Shown: positions 48,686 through 58,533, numbered from the stretch's first letter. The stretch is 64,000 nucleotides of DNA from Bradyrhizobium cytisi (GCF_008123515.1 NZ_VSSR01000018.1:1-64000); one strand, 5' to 3'. The notes: generated by a model from the letters alone, not told the origin. Numbers and translations are program-made.

Positions 48686-49804
48686 ATGCCGGATTCAGAG
48701 CCTATTCACGACAATCCGCGCAACACGGCCAACCTGCCGGCCGTGGTCGCGCCCGGCGAGGTCATGCGCCCGACCGCGGACGGCTGGCTGCTGCGTGCCA
48801 TCCGCACGCTGTTCGGCTGGAAGGCCGGCTCGGTGCGCGACGATCTCCAGGTCGTGCTCGATGCGACGACGCCCGACGACACCGGCTTCTCCGCGGTCGA
48901 GCGCACCATGCTGCGCAACATCCTCGGCCTGCACGAGCGCCGCATCGCCGACGTCATGGTGCATCGCGCCGACATCATCGCGGTGAAGCGCGACATCCCG
49001 CTCGGCGAATTGATGGACCGCTTCGAGAGCGCGGGCCATTCACGCCTCGTGGTCTACAACGAGACGCTCGACGATCCCGTCGGCATCGTCCACATCCGCG
49101 ATTTGCTCGCTTTCATGACCGCGCGTGCGCGCGTTCCGCAGGCCACCAAGACCAAGCGCAAGAAGCCGCTGCCGGCCGGGCTCGATTTGCGCGCCGTCGA
49201 CCTCGCGCTGCCGCTGCACGACGCGCGCATCATCCGCAAGCTGCTCTATGTGCCGCCGTCGATGCGGGCAATCGACCTGCTCGCGCAGATGCAGGCGACG
49301 CGCATTCACCTGGCGCTGGTCGTCGACGAATATGGCGGCAGTGACGGGCTGGTTTCGCTCGAGGACATCGTCGAGCAGATCGTCGGCGAAATCGACGACG
49401 AGCACGACAGCGACGAGCCGCCGTCGATCGTACGGCTGCCCGACAACGCTTTCATCGCCGATGCCCGCGCCAGCCTCGACGACGTGCGCACCGTGATCGG
49501 CGAGGACTTCGTCACCGGCGAGGCCGGCGAGGAGGTGGAGACGCTGGGCGGCTATCTCGTCAGCTTCGTCGGGCGCCTGCCGGTGCGCGGCGAGGTGATC
49601 TCGGGCCCCGGCAATTACGAGGTCGAGGTGCTCGATGCCGATCCGCGCCGCGTCAAGCGGCTGCGCATCTCGACGCGGAAGGAACGCCCCGCGCCGCGCA
49701 CCCAGCGCGAGAGCCGCCGCCGCGAGGCCGCGCCGGAGAACGGTCAGCCGCAGTCGGGCGACACGCCGACCCCGCCGCCTGGCGACGGGACCGGCCCGCA
49801 GTGA
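48686..49804 (+). CDS. CorC/HlyC-family CBS-domain protein
   Basis: A 372-residue cytoplasmic protein with two CBS domains and a C-terminal CorC_HlyC domain. Segments include IADVMVHRADIIAVKRDIPLG in the first CBS domain, HLALVVDEYGGSDGLVSLEDIVEQIVGEI (positions 212-240) and the TLGGYLVSFVGRLPVRGEVI transition near the C terminus. The N-terminal DUF21 membrane domain of full-length family members is absent. Members are linked to magnesium/cobalt homeostasis; the exact role in Alphaproteobacteria is not settled. The C-terminal 40 residues are Pro/Arg/Gln-rich and unstructured. The stop overlaps the lnt GTG. Confidence 0.94.
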   Translation: MPDSEPIHDNPRNTANLPAVVAPGEVMRPTADGWLLRAIRTLFGWKAGSVRDDLQVVLDATTPDDTGFSAVERTMLRNILGLHERRIADVMVHRADIIAVKRDIPLGELMDRFESAGHSRLVVYNETLDDPVGIVHIRDLLAFMTARARVPQATKTKRKKPLPAGLDLRAVDLALPLHDARIIRKLLYVPPSMRAIDLLAQMQATRIHLALVVDEYGGSDGLVSLEDIVEQIVGEIDDEHDSDEPPSIVRLPDNAFIADARASLDDVRTVIGEDFVTGEAGEEVETLGGYLVSFVGRLPVRGEVISGPGNYEVEVLDADPRRVKRLRISTRKERPAPRTQRESRRREAAPENGQPQSGDTPTPPPGDGTGPQ

Positions 49805-51414
49805 GCGCATTCCAGCGACTTCGGCAAATTGCGCTTGCCATCATCCTGACCTGGGGGTGGAAGCGCGCGCTGCTTGCGATGGCGTGCGGTGCGCTGTCGG
49901 TGCTGGCGCTGGCCCCGTTCAATGCCTGGCCGGTGCTGTTCGTCACCTTCCCCGTGATGGTCTGGCTGATCGATGGCGCCGGGGCCGGACGGTATGGCGG
50001 CGTCCCCGCCGCAGCGCTGACCGGCTACTGGTTCGGGCTCGGCTATTTCGTGCCCGGTCTCTACTGGATCGGCTACGCCTTCTTCGTCGATGCCGATGTG
50101 TTCGCCTGGCTGACGCCGTTCGCCGTGCTGGGCTTGCCGGCCTATCTCTCCATTTTCGCGGCGATCGGTTTCGCGCTGGCCCGCCTGCTCTGGACCAAGG
50201 ATGCCACCCGGATTCTCGCGCTCGCCGCGAGCCTCACGGTCGGCGAATGGTTGCGCGGGCACGTGCTGACCGGCTTTCCCTGGAACGCATTCGGCTATGC
50301 GCTGTCGGAGCCGTTGGCGCTGGCGCAGACGGCCTCGCTGATCGGCCAGTGGGGCATGACGTTCCTCACGGTTGCGATCTTCGCAAGCCCAGCGGTGCTG
50401 ATCGACCGCACGCGCGACCGCAGCCTGGCCTGGCGCGTGCCGGCCGGGGCCATTGCGCTGCTGGTCGTCATGGGCATCTTCGGCGCCATCCGCATGTCGC
50501 TGCATCCGACCACGATGGTTGCGGGTGCCAGGCTGCGCCTGATGCAGCCAAACCTCCAGCAGGACCAAAAATTCAACTACTCCGCCAAGGCGGAGGTGAT
50601 GAAGAAATATCTCGCGCTGTCGGACCGCGCCTCCGGACCGCAATCAACCGGCGTGAGCGCCGCCACGATCTTGATCTGGCCGGAATCCGCCTTTCCGTTC
50701 TTCCTGACCCGCGAAGCCGACGCGATGGCGCAAATCGCCGAACTGCTGCCCAAGGGCACGGTGCTGATCACCGGATCGGTCCGCGCTCCCGATCTGCCGC
50801 CGGGCACGCCGATCACGCGGGCCTACAATTCGATCTACGTGATCGACCACGACGGCACCGTGCTGGCGGTCTACGACAAGCTGCACCTCGTTCCGTTCGG
50901 CGAATTTCTTCCCTACCAGGGTTTGATGGAGAAGATCGGCTTCGAGCAACTGACGCGGATGCGCGGCGGCTTCATTCCCGGCACGGTGCGGCACGTGCTG
51001 CCGGTGCCGGGCGCACCGCCCGCGCTGCCACTAATCTGCTACGAGGCGATCTTCCCCGGCGAAGTCGGGACGCGCGATGAGCGCCCGGGCTGGATGGTGA
51101 ACCTCACCAATGACGGCTGGTTCGGCATCTCGACCGGTCCGTACCAGCATCTGGAGCAGGCGCGGATGCGCGCCATCGAGCTCGGACTGCCGCTGGTCCG
51201 CTCCGCAAATACCGGCGTATCGGCAGTGATCGATCCGATGGGCCGCATAGTGGCCAGCCTCGGTCTCGGCATCGAAGGCATTTTGGATGCAAGTCTGCCC
51301 ACCGCAATCCCGCCCACTATCTATGCGAGACTCGGCGACATCCCCGCAGCCATGCTCGTCGCGCTGGCTGTAATTCTGGCGGTACGGCGACGTGTTGCCA
51401 AACGGCACCCGTGA
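49801..51414 (+). CDS. lnt: apolipoprotein N-acyltransferase
   Basis: Lnt adds the third acyl chain to the N-terminal cysteine of lipoproteins at the periplasmic face of the inner membrane. The 537-residue product has about eight helices and a carbon-nitrogen hydrolase domain. The catalytic triad is the Glu in WPESAFPF, the Lys in YDKLHLVPFGEFLPY and the Cys in ICYEAIFPGE. The TNDGWFG segment confirms the family. Start is GTG at 49801, overlapping corC by four bases, an arrangement conserved with phoH and ybeY. Confidence 0.97.
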   Translation: MSAFQRLRQIALAIILTWGWKRALLAMACGALSVLALAPFNAWPVLFVTFPVMVWLIDGAGAGRYGGVPAAALTGYWFGLGYFVPGLYWIGYAFFVDADVFAWLTPFAVLGLPAYLSIFAAIGFALARLLWTKDATRILALAASLTVGEWLRGHVLTGFPWNAFGYALSEPLALAQTASLIGQWGMTFLTVAIFASPAVLIDRTRDRSLAWRVPAGAIALLVVMGIFGAIRMSLHPTTMVAGARLRLMQPNLQQDQKFNYSAKAEVMKKYLALSDRASGPQSTGVSAATILIWPESAFPFFLTREADAMAQIAELLPKGTVLITGSVRAPDLPPGTPITRAYNSIYVIDHDGTVLAVYDKLHLVPFGEFLPYQGLMEKIGFEQLTRMRGGFIPGTVRHVLPVPGAPPALPLICYEAIFPGEVGTRDERPGWMVNLTNDGWFGISTGPYQHLEQARMRAIELGLPLVRSANTGVSAVIDPMGRIVASLGLGIEGILDASLPTAIPPTIYARLGDIPAAMLVALAVILAVRRRVAKRHP

Positions 51415-51462
51415 TCACACCGTCGCCAGCGGTTTTCGGTCGACGTGGCCGGAAACCTTTGA

Positions 51463-51482
51463 CAACCGTAGTCCCACGGTTG
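51463..51482. promoter_or_regulatory. dyad upstream of the XRE regulator
   Basis: CAACCGT at 51463-51469 and ACGGTTG at 51476-51482 form a perfect 7+7 dyad with a 6-base centre. It lies about 165 bases before the XRE-family regulator start and overlaps a TTGACA (51480-51485) that could be a -35 element. Autoregulation is possible but not shown. Confidence 0.35.
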
Positions 51483-51646
51483 ACAGACTGCAGGCGGGCT
51501 CCCCATTCTGCACCCGCTGCATAAGACAGCGGTGCATTGCTAAATTTCTCCGCAATGTTTCCCCAATCAGGGTGAAATTTTGGCGTCGCTGTCACCTGAG
51601 GCAATACTTCTATTGCGCCGACGGTGGTGTTTGGAGGGCTGAGGAA

Positions 51647-52060
51647 ATGTCGAAAGCGCCCAACCCTGTTGACAAATATGTCGGCAGTCGCGTGCGTATG
51701 CGCCGCATCATGTTGGGCATGAGTCAGGAAAAGCTCGGTGAAGCTTTGGGGCTGACTTTCCAGCAGGTTCAGAAGTACGAGAAGGGCACGAACAGGGTCG
51801 GTGCAAGCCGAATCCAGCAGATCGCCGAGATTCTGCAGGTGCCGGTGTCGTTCCTTTTCGAGGGCGGACCGAGCGGCGTCGCCGGCCCCGATGGCTTCGC
51901 GGAAGGTGCATCGCCCTCTTATGTCTCCGACTTCCTCGCGACCTCGGAAGGGCTCGCGCTGACCAAGGCGTTCACCCGAATCACCGATTCGAAGCTGCGC
52001 CGTTCGATCGTCGATCTCGTCGAGCAGATCGCCGCCCGCGAAGGCCCGGACAAGCGCTGA
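51647..52060 (+). CDS. XRE-family transcriptional regulator
   Basis: A 137-residue HTH_XRE protein. The helix-turn-helix spans residues 8-60: VGSRVRMRRIMLGMSQEKLG then TFQQVQKYEKGTNRVGASRI and LQVPVSFLFEG. The C-terminal part (TKAFTRITDSKLRRSIVDLVEQIA) is a helical dimerisation region. This type is highly conserved in Alphaproteobacteria near lnt and metK. The ATG at 51647 follows GAGGAA. It has its own leader with a dyad. Confidence 0.92.
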   Translation: MSKAPNPVDKYVGSRVRMRRIMLGMSQEKLGEALGLTFQQVQKYEKGTNRVGASRIQQIAEILQVPVSFLFEGGPSGVAGPDGFAEGASPSYVSDFLATSEGLALTKAFTRITDSKLRRSIVDLVEQIAAREGPDKR

Positions 52061-52175
52061 CGCGCCAACTCATTCCAGTTTGAGACTGCGCCAAATCTGG
52101 CCTATGTCGTCATTTGCGGTTGCGCTTTGCATCGCCTCCGCCGAGATGATGCGATTCGAAGGTACAGATATTTTC

Positions 52176-53303
52176 ATGGCGAGCTCCAATTCGTTCGATT
52201 CCCAAACTATTCTCGCTGGTATCCGCCGCTGGGTCGAGATCGAGACGCCGACGGAAGTGCCCGAGCAGGTCAACAAGCTGACCTCGATGGTTGCCGACCA
52301 CTATCGCGACCTGCCTGTCACGCTCGAACGCGTCGCCGGCGTCGATGGCTACGGCGATCATCTCGTGGTGCGTTCGACCTGGGGCCAGGACCGGCCCGGT
52401 ATCCTGGTGCTCAGCCATCTCGACACCGTTCATCCCATGGGCTTCATCGAACGTCTGCCTTTCAAGGTCGAGGGCGACAGCGCGTTCGGTCCCGGCATCT
52501 ACGACATGAAGGGCGGTGCCTACATCGCCTATCATGCCTTTCGCGAGCTTTGCGTTGCGCCCGATCGTCCGCCGCTCGGCATCACCCACCTGTTCACCTC
52601 CGACGAGGAGATCGGCAGCCCGACCTCGCGCGGGCTCATCGAGGCGGAAGGGCGCAAGGCCAGATACGTGCTGGTGACGGAGCCGGCGCGCGACGGCGGC
52701 AAGATCGTCACCGGACGCAAGGGCGTCGGGCGCTTCAAGATTTACATCAAGGGCGTGCCCGCACATGCCGGCTCGCGGCCCGAAGACGGCCGCAGCGCAG
52801 TGCGCGAGCTCGCCAACGTCATCCAGACGCTGGAAGGGATGAACGATCTGAAGCGCGGCGTCACCGTCAACGTCGGCGTGGTGCGCGGCGGCACGCGGCC
52901 CAACGTCACGCCGGAAGAGGCCTATGCCGAAGTCGATTTGCGCGTGCCTGGTATCAACGATGCGGAGGAGTTCGTCGGCAGGATCCTCGGACTGACATCG
53001 AGGACCGACGGCGTGACCGTCACCGTCACCGGCGAGCTCAACCGTCCTCCTTACGAGAAGGGCAACGCGGGCGCGTCGCTGTACGAGCACGCCAAGACGC
53101 TGGCCGCAGAGATCGGCTTCGAGCTGATCGACACCCACACCGGCGGCGGCTCCGACGGCAATTTCACTGCGCCGCATACCGGCACGCTTGACGGGCTCGG
53201 CGTCGACGGCAAGGGCGCACACACCCATTATGAGCAGCTCTACGTCTCCTCGCTCGAACCGCGCGCGCGGCTGCTCCATCGCCTGTACCAGACACTGCGA
53301 TGA
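52176..53303 (+). CDS. M20-family metallopeptidase
   Basis: A 375-residue zinc-dependent amidohydrolase/carboxypeptidase of the M20 family (glutamate carboxypeptidase/ArgE-like). The first metal His is in LSHLDTVHPMG, the shared Asp in GIYDMKGG, the catalytic Glu and metal Glu in TSDEEIGSP, and the last His in the C-terminal KGAHTHYEQLYVSS. The dimerisation domain is inserted in the middle, with VPAHAGSRPEDGRSA. The substrate is unknown; the pattern fits CPG2-like glutamate carboxypeptidases. Its stop overlaps the trmB ATG by four bases. Confidence 0.92.
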   Translation: MASSNSFDSQTILAGIRRWVEIETPTEVPEQVNKLTSMVADHYRDLPVTLERVAGVDGYGDHLVVRSTWGQDRPGILVLSHLDTVHPMGFIERLPFKVEGDSAFGPGIYDMKGGAYIAYHAFRELCVAPDRPPLGITHLFTSDEEIGSPTSRGLIEAEGRKARYVLVTEPARDGGKIVTGRKGVGRFKIYIKGVPAHAGSRPEDGRSAVRELANVIQTLEGMNDLKRGVTVNVGVVRGGTRPNVTPEEAYAEVDLRVPGINDAEEFVGRILGLTSRTDGVTVTVTGELNRPPYEKGNAGASLYEHAKTLAAEIGFELIDTHTGGGSDGNFTAPHTGTLDGLGVDGKGAHTHYEQLYVSSLEPRARLLHRLYQTLR

Positions 53304-54010
53304 GCGAGCGCAAATCAGATCCCGATCGTGCGGACGGCGAGCGCGCCTTCTTCGGGCGGCGCAAGGGCCACAAGCTCAGGCAGCACCAGGCCGAGCTGGT
53401 CGATCATCTGCTGCCGCATCTTTCGCTCGACATCACGACGCAGAGGCCGGCGAGCGTCGCCGAGATCTTCGGTCCCGCAACCAAAGACGTACGGCTCGAG
53501 ATCGGCTTCGGCGGCGGCGAGCATCTCGCCGCGGAAGCGCAGAACTTCACGACGACGGGCTTCATCGGCTGCGAGCCCTATGTCAACGGCATGGCAAAGA
53601 TCCTCGCGCAGATCGAGACCGCCAACATCGCCAACATCCGCCTGTTTGCCGGCGATGCCGCCGAACTGCTGGCCTGGCTGCCGGACGCGTCGCTGTCGCG
53701 GATCGATCTGATCCACCCCGATCCCTGGCCGAAGCGGCGGCACTGGAAACGGCGCTTCGTTCAGGACCGGACGATCGCCGCGATGGCGCGCGTGCTGAAG
53801 GTAGGCGGTGAATTCCGTTTCGTCTGCGATATCGACGACTACTGCGCCTGGACGCTGTCGCATCTTGCGCGCGCGCCGGATTTTCAGTGGCTTGCGGAAC
53901 GCGCCGATGATTTTCGTCAGCCCTGGGCCGGCTACACCATGACGCGCTATGGACGAAAAGCCGCGCGCGAAGGGCGCAAGGCGGCGTATTTGCGATTTCG
54001 CAGAAGCTAG
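53300..54010 (+). CDS. trmB: tRNA (guanine-N7-)-methyltransferase TrmB
   Basis: TrmB methylates G46 in the variable loop of tRNAs with SAM as donor. The 236-residue product has a Rossmann SAM-binding fold with LEIGFGGGEHLA, the GCEPYVNGMAKIL segment and the diagnostic HPDPWPKRRHWKRRFVQ motif. It overlaps the M20 peptidase stop by ATGA and ends convergently with the DUF2336 gene, sharing CTAG at the stops. Confidence 0.97.
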   Translation: MSERKSDPDRADGERAFFGRRKGHKLRQHQAELVDHLLPHLSLDITTQRPASVAEIFGPATKDVRLEIGFGGGEHLAAEAQNFTTTGFIGCEPYVNGMAKILAQIETANIANIRLFAGDAAELLAWLPDASLSRIDLIHPDPWPKRRHWKRRFVQDRTIAAMARVLKVGGEFRFVCDIDDYCAWTLSHLARAPDFQWLAERADDFRQPWAGYTMTRYGRKAAREGRKAAYLRFRRS

Positions 54011-55089
54011 ATCGTTCGCCGGTTGCGCCAGAAATTCACGACGCGCTCGGCGGTCGCCGGCATCAGACGCGTGAAATTTATCCGCGCCTGCTCCAGATCG
54101 GCATCGGCCGGCATGCGATGCGGCCCATACCACATCAGGACCAGCGCGCGCACCGTGGGCCAGCCGAGATTCAGGACACGGCCGAGGATCAGGATCGGAT
54201 CGTAGCGATCGCCCGCAATCAGGCGATCGAGCATCGAAAGCCTGACGCCGGCCATCGCCGAGAGTGTGGCGACCGATTCCTCGTATTTGTTCGCCTTGGC
54301 AAAGCCAAGCAGCGCGCTTTCGCCGAGATGGCCGCCGCGATGCAGGCCAAGCACCGTGCGTTGCGCAGCGGAGAAATCGCGCCGCGGGCCGGGCGGCAGC
54401 GCGGCTTCCTCGATCGAAGCCATGGCGCGCTTGATCTCGACCTGGCGCGTCGGATTGACCACGCTGGAGAGGCGACGGCGAATGACATCGAGCGTGCCGT
54501 CCAGGAGCTCCTTGAGGTGCTCGCCGGAGAGATCTTCGCGCTGGCCGATCTTGAGCGTCAGCACGCCATCCTGGCGCGCGCGCTTGATCAGCTCCGAATA
54601 GCCACCCGACGAAAAGATCGCACCGGCGTTACCGGCGGCACGACGCACGACGTCGCGATCGCCGCGCTCGACCAGCACGTCGGTGATCTCAGGCGACAGG
54701 GTCGGCCGTTCCGTCATCGCCAGCAGGTGGCCCTGGCCCTTCAGCCGCGCGATCTCGACGAGCGCGGCTTCATCGAGCACAGGCGAACGGCGCAGCACCG
54801 GGCCCGCCACCAGGATTTCGTTTTCACGCGCGAGCTGGCCGACCAGATGAGGCGGCGCATTATCAAGCAGCGAGAAGCGCTCGGCGAGATCGACGCGCGA
54901 GGCAAGCTCGGCGTGCGGGACGAGATCGATCAGGAGATTGTCGAAGAGATCGACGAGCTCGGGACGGAGTTTTGACGCGTCCTGAAAGAACAGTGCGGCG
55001 ATGGCGCTCGCGATCTCGCCACGACGCCGGGGATCACCGCGTTTGACGATATCGTCCAGTCCGGGAATGAGCGACGTGGCAACGGTCAT
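54007..55089 (-). CDS. DUF2336 domain-containing protein
   Basis: A 360-residue soluble all-helical protein with the DUF2336 pattern: an N-terminal helical repeat region starting DIVKRGDPRRRGEIASAIAAL and LVDLFDNLLIDLVPHAELASRV, followed by repeated helices like RLKGQGHLLAMTERPTLSPEI. No catalytic motif is seen. Function of the family is unknown; related proteins occur widely in Alphaproteobacteria. An ATG at 55128 would add 13 residues. It is convergent with trmB and divergent from the rimP operon. Confidence 0.85.
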   Translation of the reverse strand: MTVATSLIPGLDDIVKRGDPRRRGEIASAIAALFFQDASKLRPELVDLFDNLLIDLVPHAELASRVDLAERFSLLDNAPPHLVGQLARENEILVAGPVLRRSPVLDEAALVEIARLKGQGHLLAMTERPTLSPEITDVLVERGDRDVVRRAAGNAGAIFSSGGYSELIKRARQDGVLTLKIGQREDLSGEHLKELLDGTLDVIRRRLSSVVNPTRQVEIKRAMASIEEAALPPGPRRDFSAAQRTVLGLHRGGHLGESALLGFAKANKYEESVATLSAMAGVRLSMLDRLIAGDRYDPILILGRVLNLGWPTVRALVLMWYGPHRMPADADLEQARINFTRLMPATAERVVNFWRNRRTI

Positions 55090-55161
55090 GGAACGCAACT
55101 CGAATCTGGCACGCCGTGGGCGCGCCATAGGCTCAAGCCGCCCCACAACCGGGAAATTTAG

Positions 55162-55410
<249 letters not shown>

Positions 55411-55457
55411 TAACCAAGCCTTAACCATCGAGACTATCGAGCGCCTTGACCCCTGAT

Positions 55458-56213
55458 ATGACCGAACCGAACACTGGTTCCAACGAGGCCGAGTTGCTGG
55501 CCGAGCCGAGGCTCGTGGTCGAGCCGGGCGCGGCGGCGCGGGTGTCTGCGGTCGCAGCGCCGGTGCTCGAAGGCATGGGTTACCGCCTGGTACGGATCCG
55601 CATTTCCGGCGAAGCCGGCTGCACCGTGCAGATCATGGCCGAGCGGCCGGACGGCTCGATGCAGCTCGAGGATTGCGAAGCGATCTCGCGGGCATTGTCG
55701 CCCGTGCTTGACGTCGCCGACCCCATCGATCGCGCCTATCGGCTGGAAATCTCCTCACCAGGGATCGACCGTCCGCTGGTGCGCCGCTCCGATTTCGAGC
55801 GCTATTCCGGCTATCTGGTGAAGATCGAGATGGCGGTCGCCCATGAGGGACGCAAGCGGTTCCGTGGCACGCTCGGTGCCGTCGAAGGCGACCGCGTGCA
55901 CCTGCGTCGCGACGACGCCAAGCCGAACGACGATGTCGACGTGCTCCTGACCATGGAGGATATCGGCGAGGCGCGGCTGGTGCTGACCGATGAGCTGATC
56001 GCGGAATCCATGCGCCGCGGCAAGGCCGAGGAGCGCAAGATGCGCCGCGATCTCGGCATCGCGCCGCCGCAGGCACCGCACGCAGAGATCAGTGCGAAGA
56101 CCACCAAGAACACCAAGCCGAAAAAGAAGCCGGCCCCGACCAATACGAAGAAACATCGCCTTGCCGCCGAACGTGCTCGGCGCGGCGAGATCGAGCCTGA
56201 CGAAGGAGACTAG
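55458..56213 (+). CDS. rimP: ribosome maturation factor RimP
   Basis: RimP aids 30S maturation. The 251-residue product has the N-terminal alpha/beta domain ([20 protein letters not shown], then [17 protein letters not shown]), the conserved [14 protein letters not shown] motif, and a C-terminal SH3-like domain ([15 protein letters not shown]). The C-terminal 45 residues are a Lys/Pro-rich tail found in long alphaproteobacterial forms. The ATG at 55458 is favoured over a TTG four codons earlier. nusA starts 3 bases after its stop. Confidence 0.95.
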   Translation: MTEPNTGSNEAELLAEPRLVVEPGAAARVSAVAAPVLEGMGYRLVRIRISGEAGCTVQIMAERPDGSMQLEDCEAISRALSPVLDVADPIDRAYRLEISSPGIDRPLVRRSDFERYSGYLVKIEMAVAHEGRKRFRGTLGAVEGDRVHLRRDDAKPNDDVDVLLTMEDIGEARLVLTDELIAESMRRGKAEERKMRRDLGIAPPQAPHAEISAKTTKNTKPKKKPAPTNTKKHRLAAERARRGEIEPDEGD

Positions 56214-56215
56214 CC

Positions 56216-57826
56216 ATGGCAGTCAGCGCCAATCGACTTGAATTGCTCCAGATCGCCGACGCCGTCGCCCGCGAGAAATCGATCGATCGCGGTATCGTCA
56301 TCGCGGCGATGGAAGATGCCATCGCCAAGGCGGCGCGAGCCCGTTACGGCAGCGAGACTGACGTTCACGCCGAGATCGACCCGAAGAAGGGCGAGCTGCG
56401 GCTGTCGCGCCATATGCTGGTGGTCGACACGGTCGAAAACCACTCCAACCAGATCTCGCTGGTCGACGCGCAGCGCGCCAACCCCGGCGCCCAGGTCGGC
56501 GACACGATCGCCGACACGCTGCCGCCGCTCGAATACGGCCGCATCGCCGCGCAGTCGGCCAAGCAGGTGATCGTGCAGAAGGTGCGCGAGGCCGAGCGCG
56601 ACCGGCAATACCAGGAATTCAAGGACCGCATCGGCGACATCGTCAACGGCGTCGTCAAGCGCGTCGAATATGGCAGCGTGATCGTCGATCTCGGCCGCGG
56701 CGAAGCCATCATCCGCCGCGACGAGATGCTGCCGCGCGAAGTGTTCCGCAACGGCGACCGCGTCCGCGCCTATATCTTCGACGTCCGCCGCGAGACCCGC
56801 GGTCCGCAGATCTTCCTGTCCCGCACCCATCCGCAGTTCATGGCAAAACTGTTCGCGCAGGAAGTGCCTGAGATCTATGACGGCATCGTCGAGATCAAGG
56901 CGGTCGCCCGCGATCCGGGCTCGCGCGCGAAAATCGGCGTGATCTCCCGCGATTCCTCGGTCGATCCGGTCGGCGCCTGCGTCGGTATGCGCGGCTCGCG
57001 CGTGCAGGCCGTCGTGAACGAACTGCAGGGCGAGAAGATCGACATCATTCCATGGTCGCCCGACATCGCGACCTTCGTGGTCAACGCGCTGGCGCCGGCT
57101 GAAGTCTCCAAGGTCGTCATCGACGAGGACCGCGAGCGCATCGAGGTCGTGGTGCCCGACACCAACAACCAGCTTTCGCTCGCCATCGGCCGCCGCGGCC
57201 AGAATGTCCGCCTTGCCTCGCAGCTCACCGGCTGGGACATCGACATCCTGACCGAGCAGGAGGAATCGGAGCGCCGCCAGGCCGACTTCGAGAACTCCAC
57301 CCGCGTCTTCATGGAATCGCTCAATGTCGACGAGGTGGTCGGCCAGCTGCTCGCGTCCGAAGGCTTCACCTCGGTCGAGGAACTCGCGATGGTGGACCTC
57401 AAGGAACTTGCCGGGATCGAGGGTTTCGACGAAGAGACCGCGCAGGAGCTCCAGAACCGCGCCCGCGAATATCTCGATCAGCAGGAAGCCGAGATCGAGG
57501 CCCGCCGCAAGGAACTCGGCGTCGAGGACGCCGTGAAGGACGTGCCCGGCGTCACCTCGAAGATGCTGGTGAAGTTCGGCGAGAACGACATCAAGTCGGT
57601 CGATGACCTCGCCGGCTGCGCCACTGACGATCTGGTCGGCTGGACCGAGCGCAAGGAAGGCGGCGAGCAGACCAAGTTCGCCGGCGCGCTCGACGGCCTC
57701 GGCGTCTCCCGCGACGATGCGGAAGCCATGATCATGCAGGCCCGCGTTCAGGCCGGCTGGATCACCGAGGCTGACCTCGCCAAGCCGGCCGAAGAGGCTG
57801 AGGCGACCGAAGACCAGCCGGCTTAA
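56216..57826 (+). CDS. nusA: transcription elongation/termination factor NusA
   Basis: NusA binds RNA polymerase and modulates pausing, termination and antitermination. The 536-residue product has the N-terminal polymerase-binding domain (LQIADAVAREKSIDRGIVI), an S1 domain (VNGVVKRVEYGSVIVDLGRGEA), two KH domains (GACVGMRGSRVQAVVNEL and AIGRRGQNVRLASQL) and C-terminal helix-hairpin-helix repeats as in other Proteobacteria. It follows rimP by two bases with a strong GAAGGAG. Autoregulation of this operon by NusA is known in E. coli. Confidence 0.97.
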   Translation: MAVSANRLELLQIADAVAREKSIDRGIVIAAMEDAIAKAARARYGSETDVHAEIDPKKGELRLSRHMLVVDTVENHSNQISLVDAQRANPGAQVGDTIADTLPPLEYGRIAAQSAKQVIVQKVREAERDRQYQEFKDRIGDIVNGVVKRVEYGSVIVDLGRGEAIIRRDEMLPREVFRNGDRVRAYIFDVRRETRGPQIFLSRTHPQFMAKLFAQEVPEIYDGIVEIKAVARDPGSRAKIGVISRDSSVDPVGACVGMRGSRVQAVVNELQGEKIDIIPWSPDIATFVVNALAPAEVSKVVIDEDRERIEVVVPDTNNQLSLAIGRRGQNVRLASQLTGWDIDILTEQEESERRQADFENSTRVFMESLNVDEVVGQLLASEGFTSVEELAMVDLKELAGIEGFDEETAQELQNRAREYLDQQEAEIEARRKELGVEDAVKDVPGVTSKMLVKFGENDIKSVDDLAGCATDDLVGWTERKEGGEQTKFAGALDGLGVSRDDAEAMIMQARVQAGWITEADLAKPAEEAEATEDQPA

Positions 57827-57849
57827 AGGCGAAGGAGGATGTCGCCCGG

Positions 57850-58533
57850 ATGCTTGCCAGCACTGACAACGAACTCGACCATGGACCGCGGACCGAAAGG
57901 TCCGCGACCATGCGCATGTGCGCTGTCAGCCGCGAGGTCCGGCCGATCGACGAGCTGATCCGCTTCGTCGTATCGCCGCAAGGCGACATAGTTCCCGATC
58001 TCAAGCGCAAATTGCCCGGACGGGGCATGTGGGTCACGGCATCGCGACAGGTGGTTGCGGAAGCCGTCCGTCGTCACCAATTTACCAGAGCCTTCAAGCG
58101 CGACCTGCGCATTCCCCAGACGCTTCCCGACGACATCGATGCGCTCCTGGTTCGAAGCGTGACCGAAGCCCTTGGGATTGCCGCCAAGGCGGGCCAGATT
58201 GTTGCAGGTTTCGGCAAGGTCGAAAGCGCCCTGCGGGAAGGCACTGTCGAGGTCCTGATCCACGCCAGCGACGGGGCCGCGGACGGAATCCGCAAATTGG
58301 ACATGCTGGCACGTCAAAATGCCGGAAACCGCGGTGCCAAGCCTCAGATTCCGGTCGTCACGGCCCTGAAATCGGTAGAATTGGATTTGGCACTTACCCG
58401 GTCAAATGTGATACATGCTGCCCTGCTCGCGGGCCCGGCGAGCAAGTCATTCCTGTCACGTAGCCAGATGCTGGTCCGATACCGGATGGCGGACGCTGAC
58501 AAGATTGCCGAAAAGCCCGGCCAGGATTTCTGA
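57850..58533 (+). CDS. YlxR-family RNA-binding protein (DUF448 / L7Ae-like)
   Basis: A 227-residue protein joining a YlxR-type domain (MRMCAVSREVRPIDELIRFV, and GRGMWVTASRQVV) with an L7Ae-like C-terminal half (ALGIAAKAGQIVAGFGKVESALRE). The first half is a short nucleic-acid-binding domain and the second recalls ribosomal proteins that bind kink-turn RNA. This fusion form is typical between nusA and infB in Alphaproteobacteria. Start at 57850 follows GGAGG. Confidence 0.9.
   Translation: MLASTDNELDHGPRTERSATMRMCAVSREVRPIDELIRFVVSPQGDIVPDLKRKLPGRGMWVTASRQVVAEAVRRHQFTRAFKRDLRIPQTLPDDIDALLVRSVTEALGIAAKAGQIVAGFGKVESALREGTVEVLIHASDGAADGIRKLDMLARQNAGNRGAKPQIPVVTALKSVELDLALTRSNVIHAALLAGPASKSFLSRSQMLVRYRMADADKIAEKPGQDF

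Noticed and set aside
52061..52175. SAM-II or SAM/SAH riboswitch before the M20 gene
   Set aside because: No pseudoknot-forming pattern recognisable in this short gap, and the gene is not a SAM-synthesis gene.
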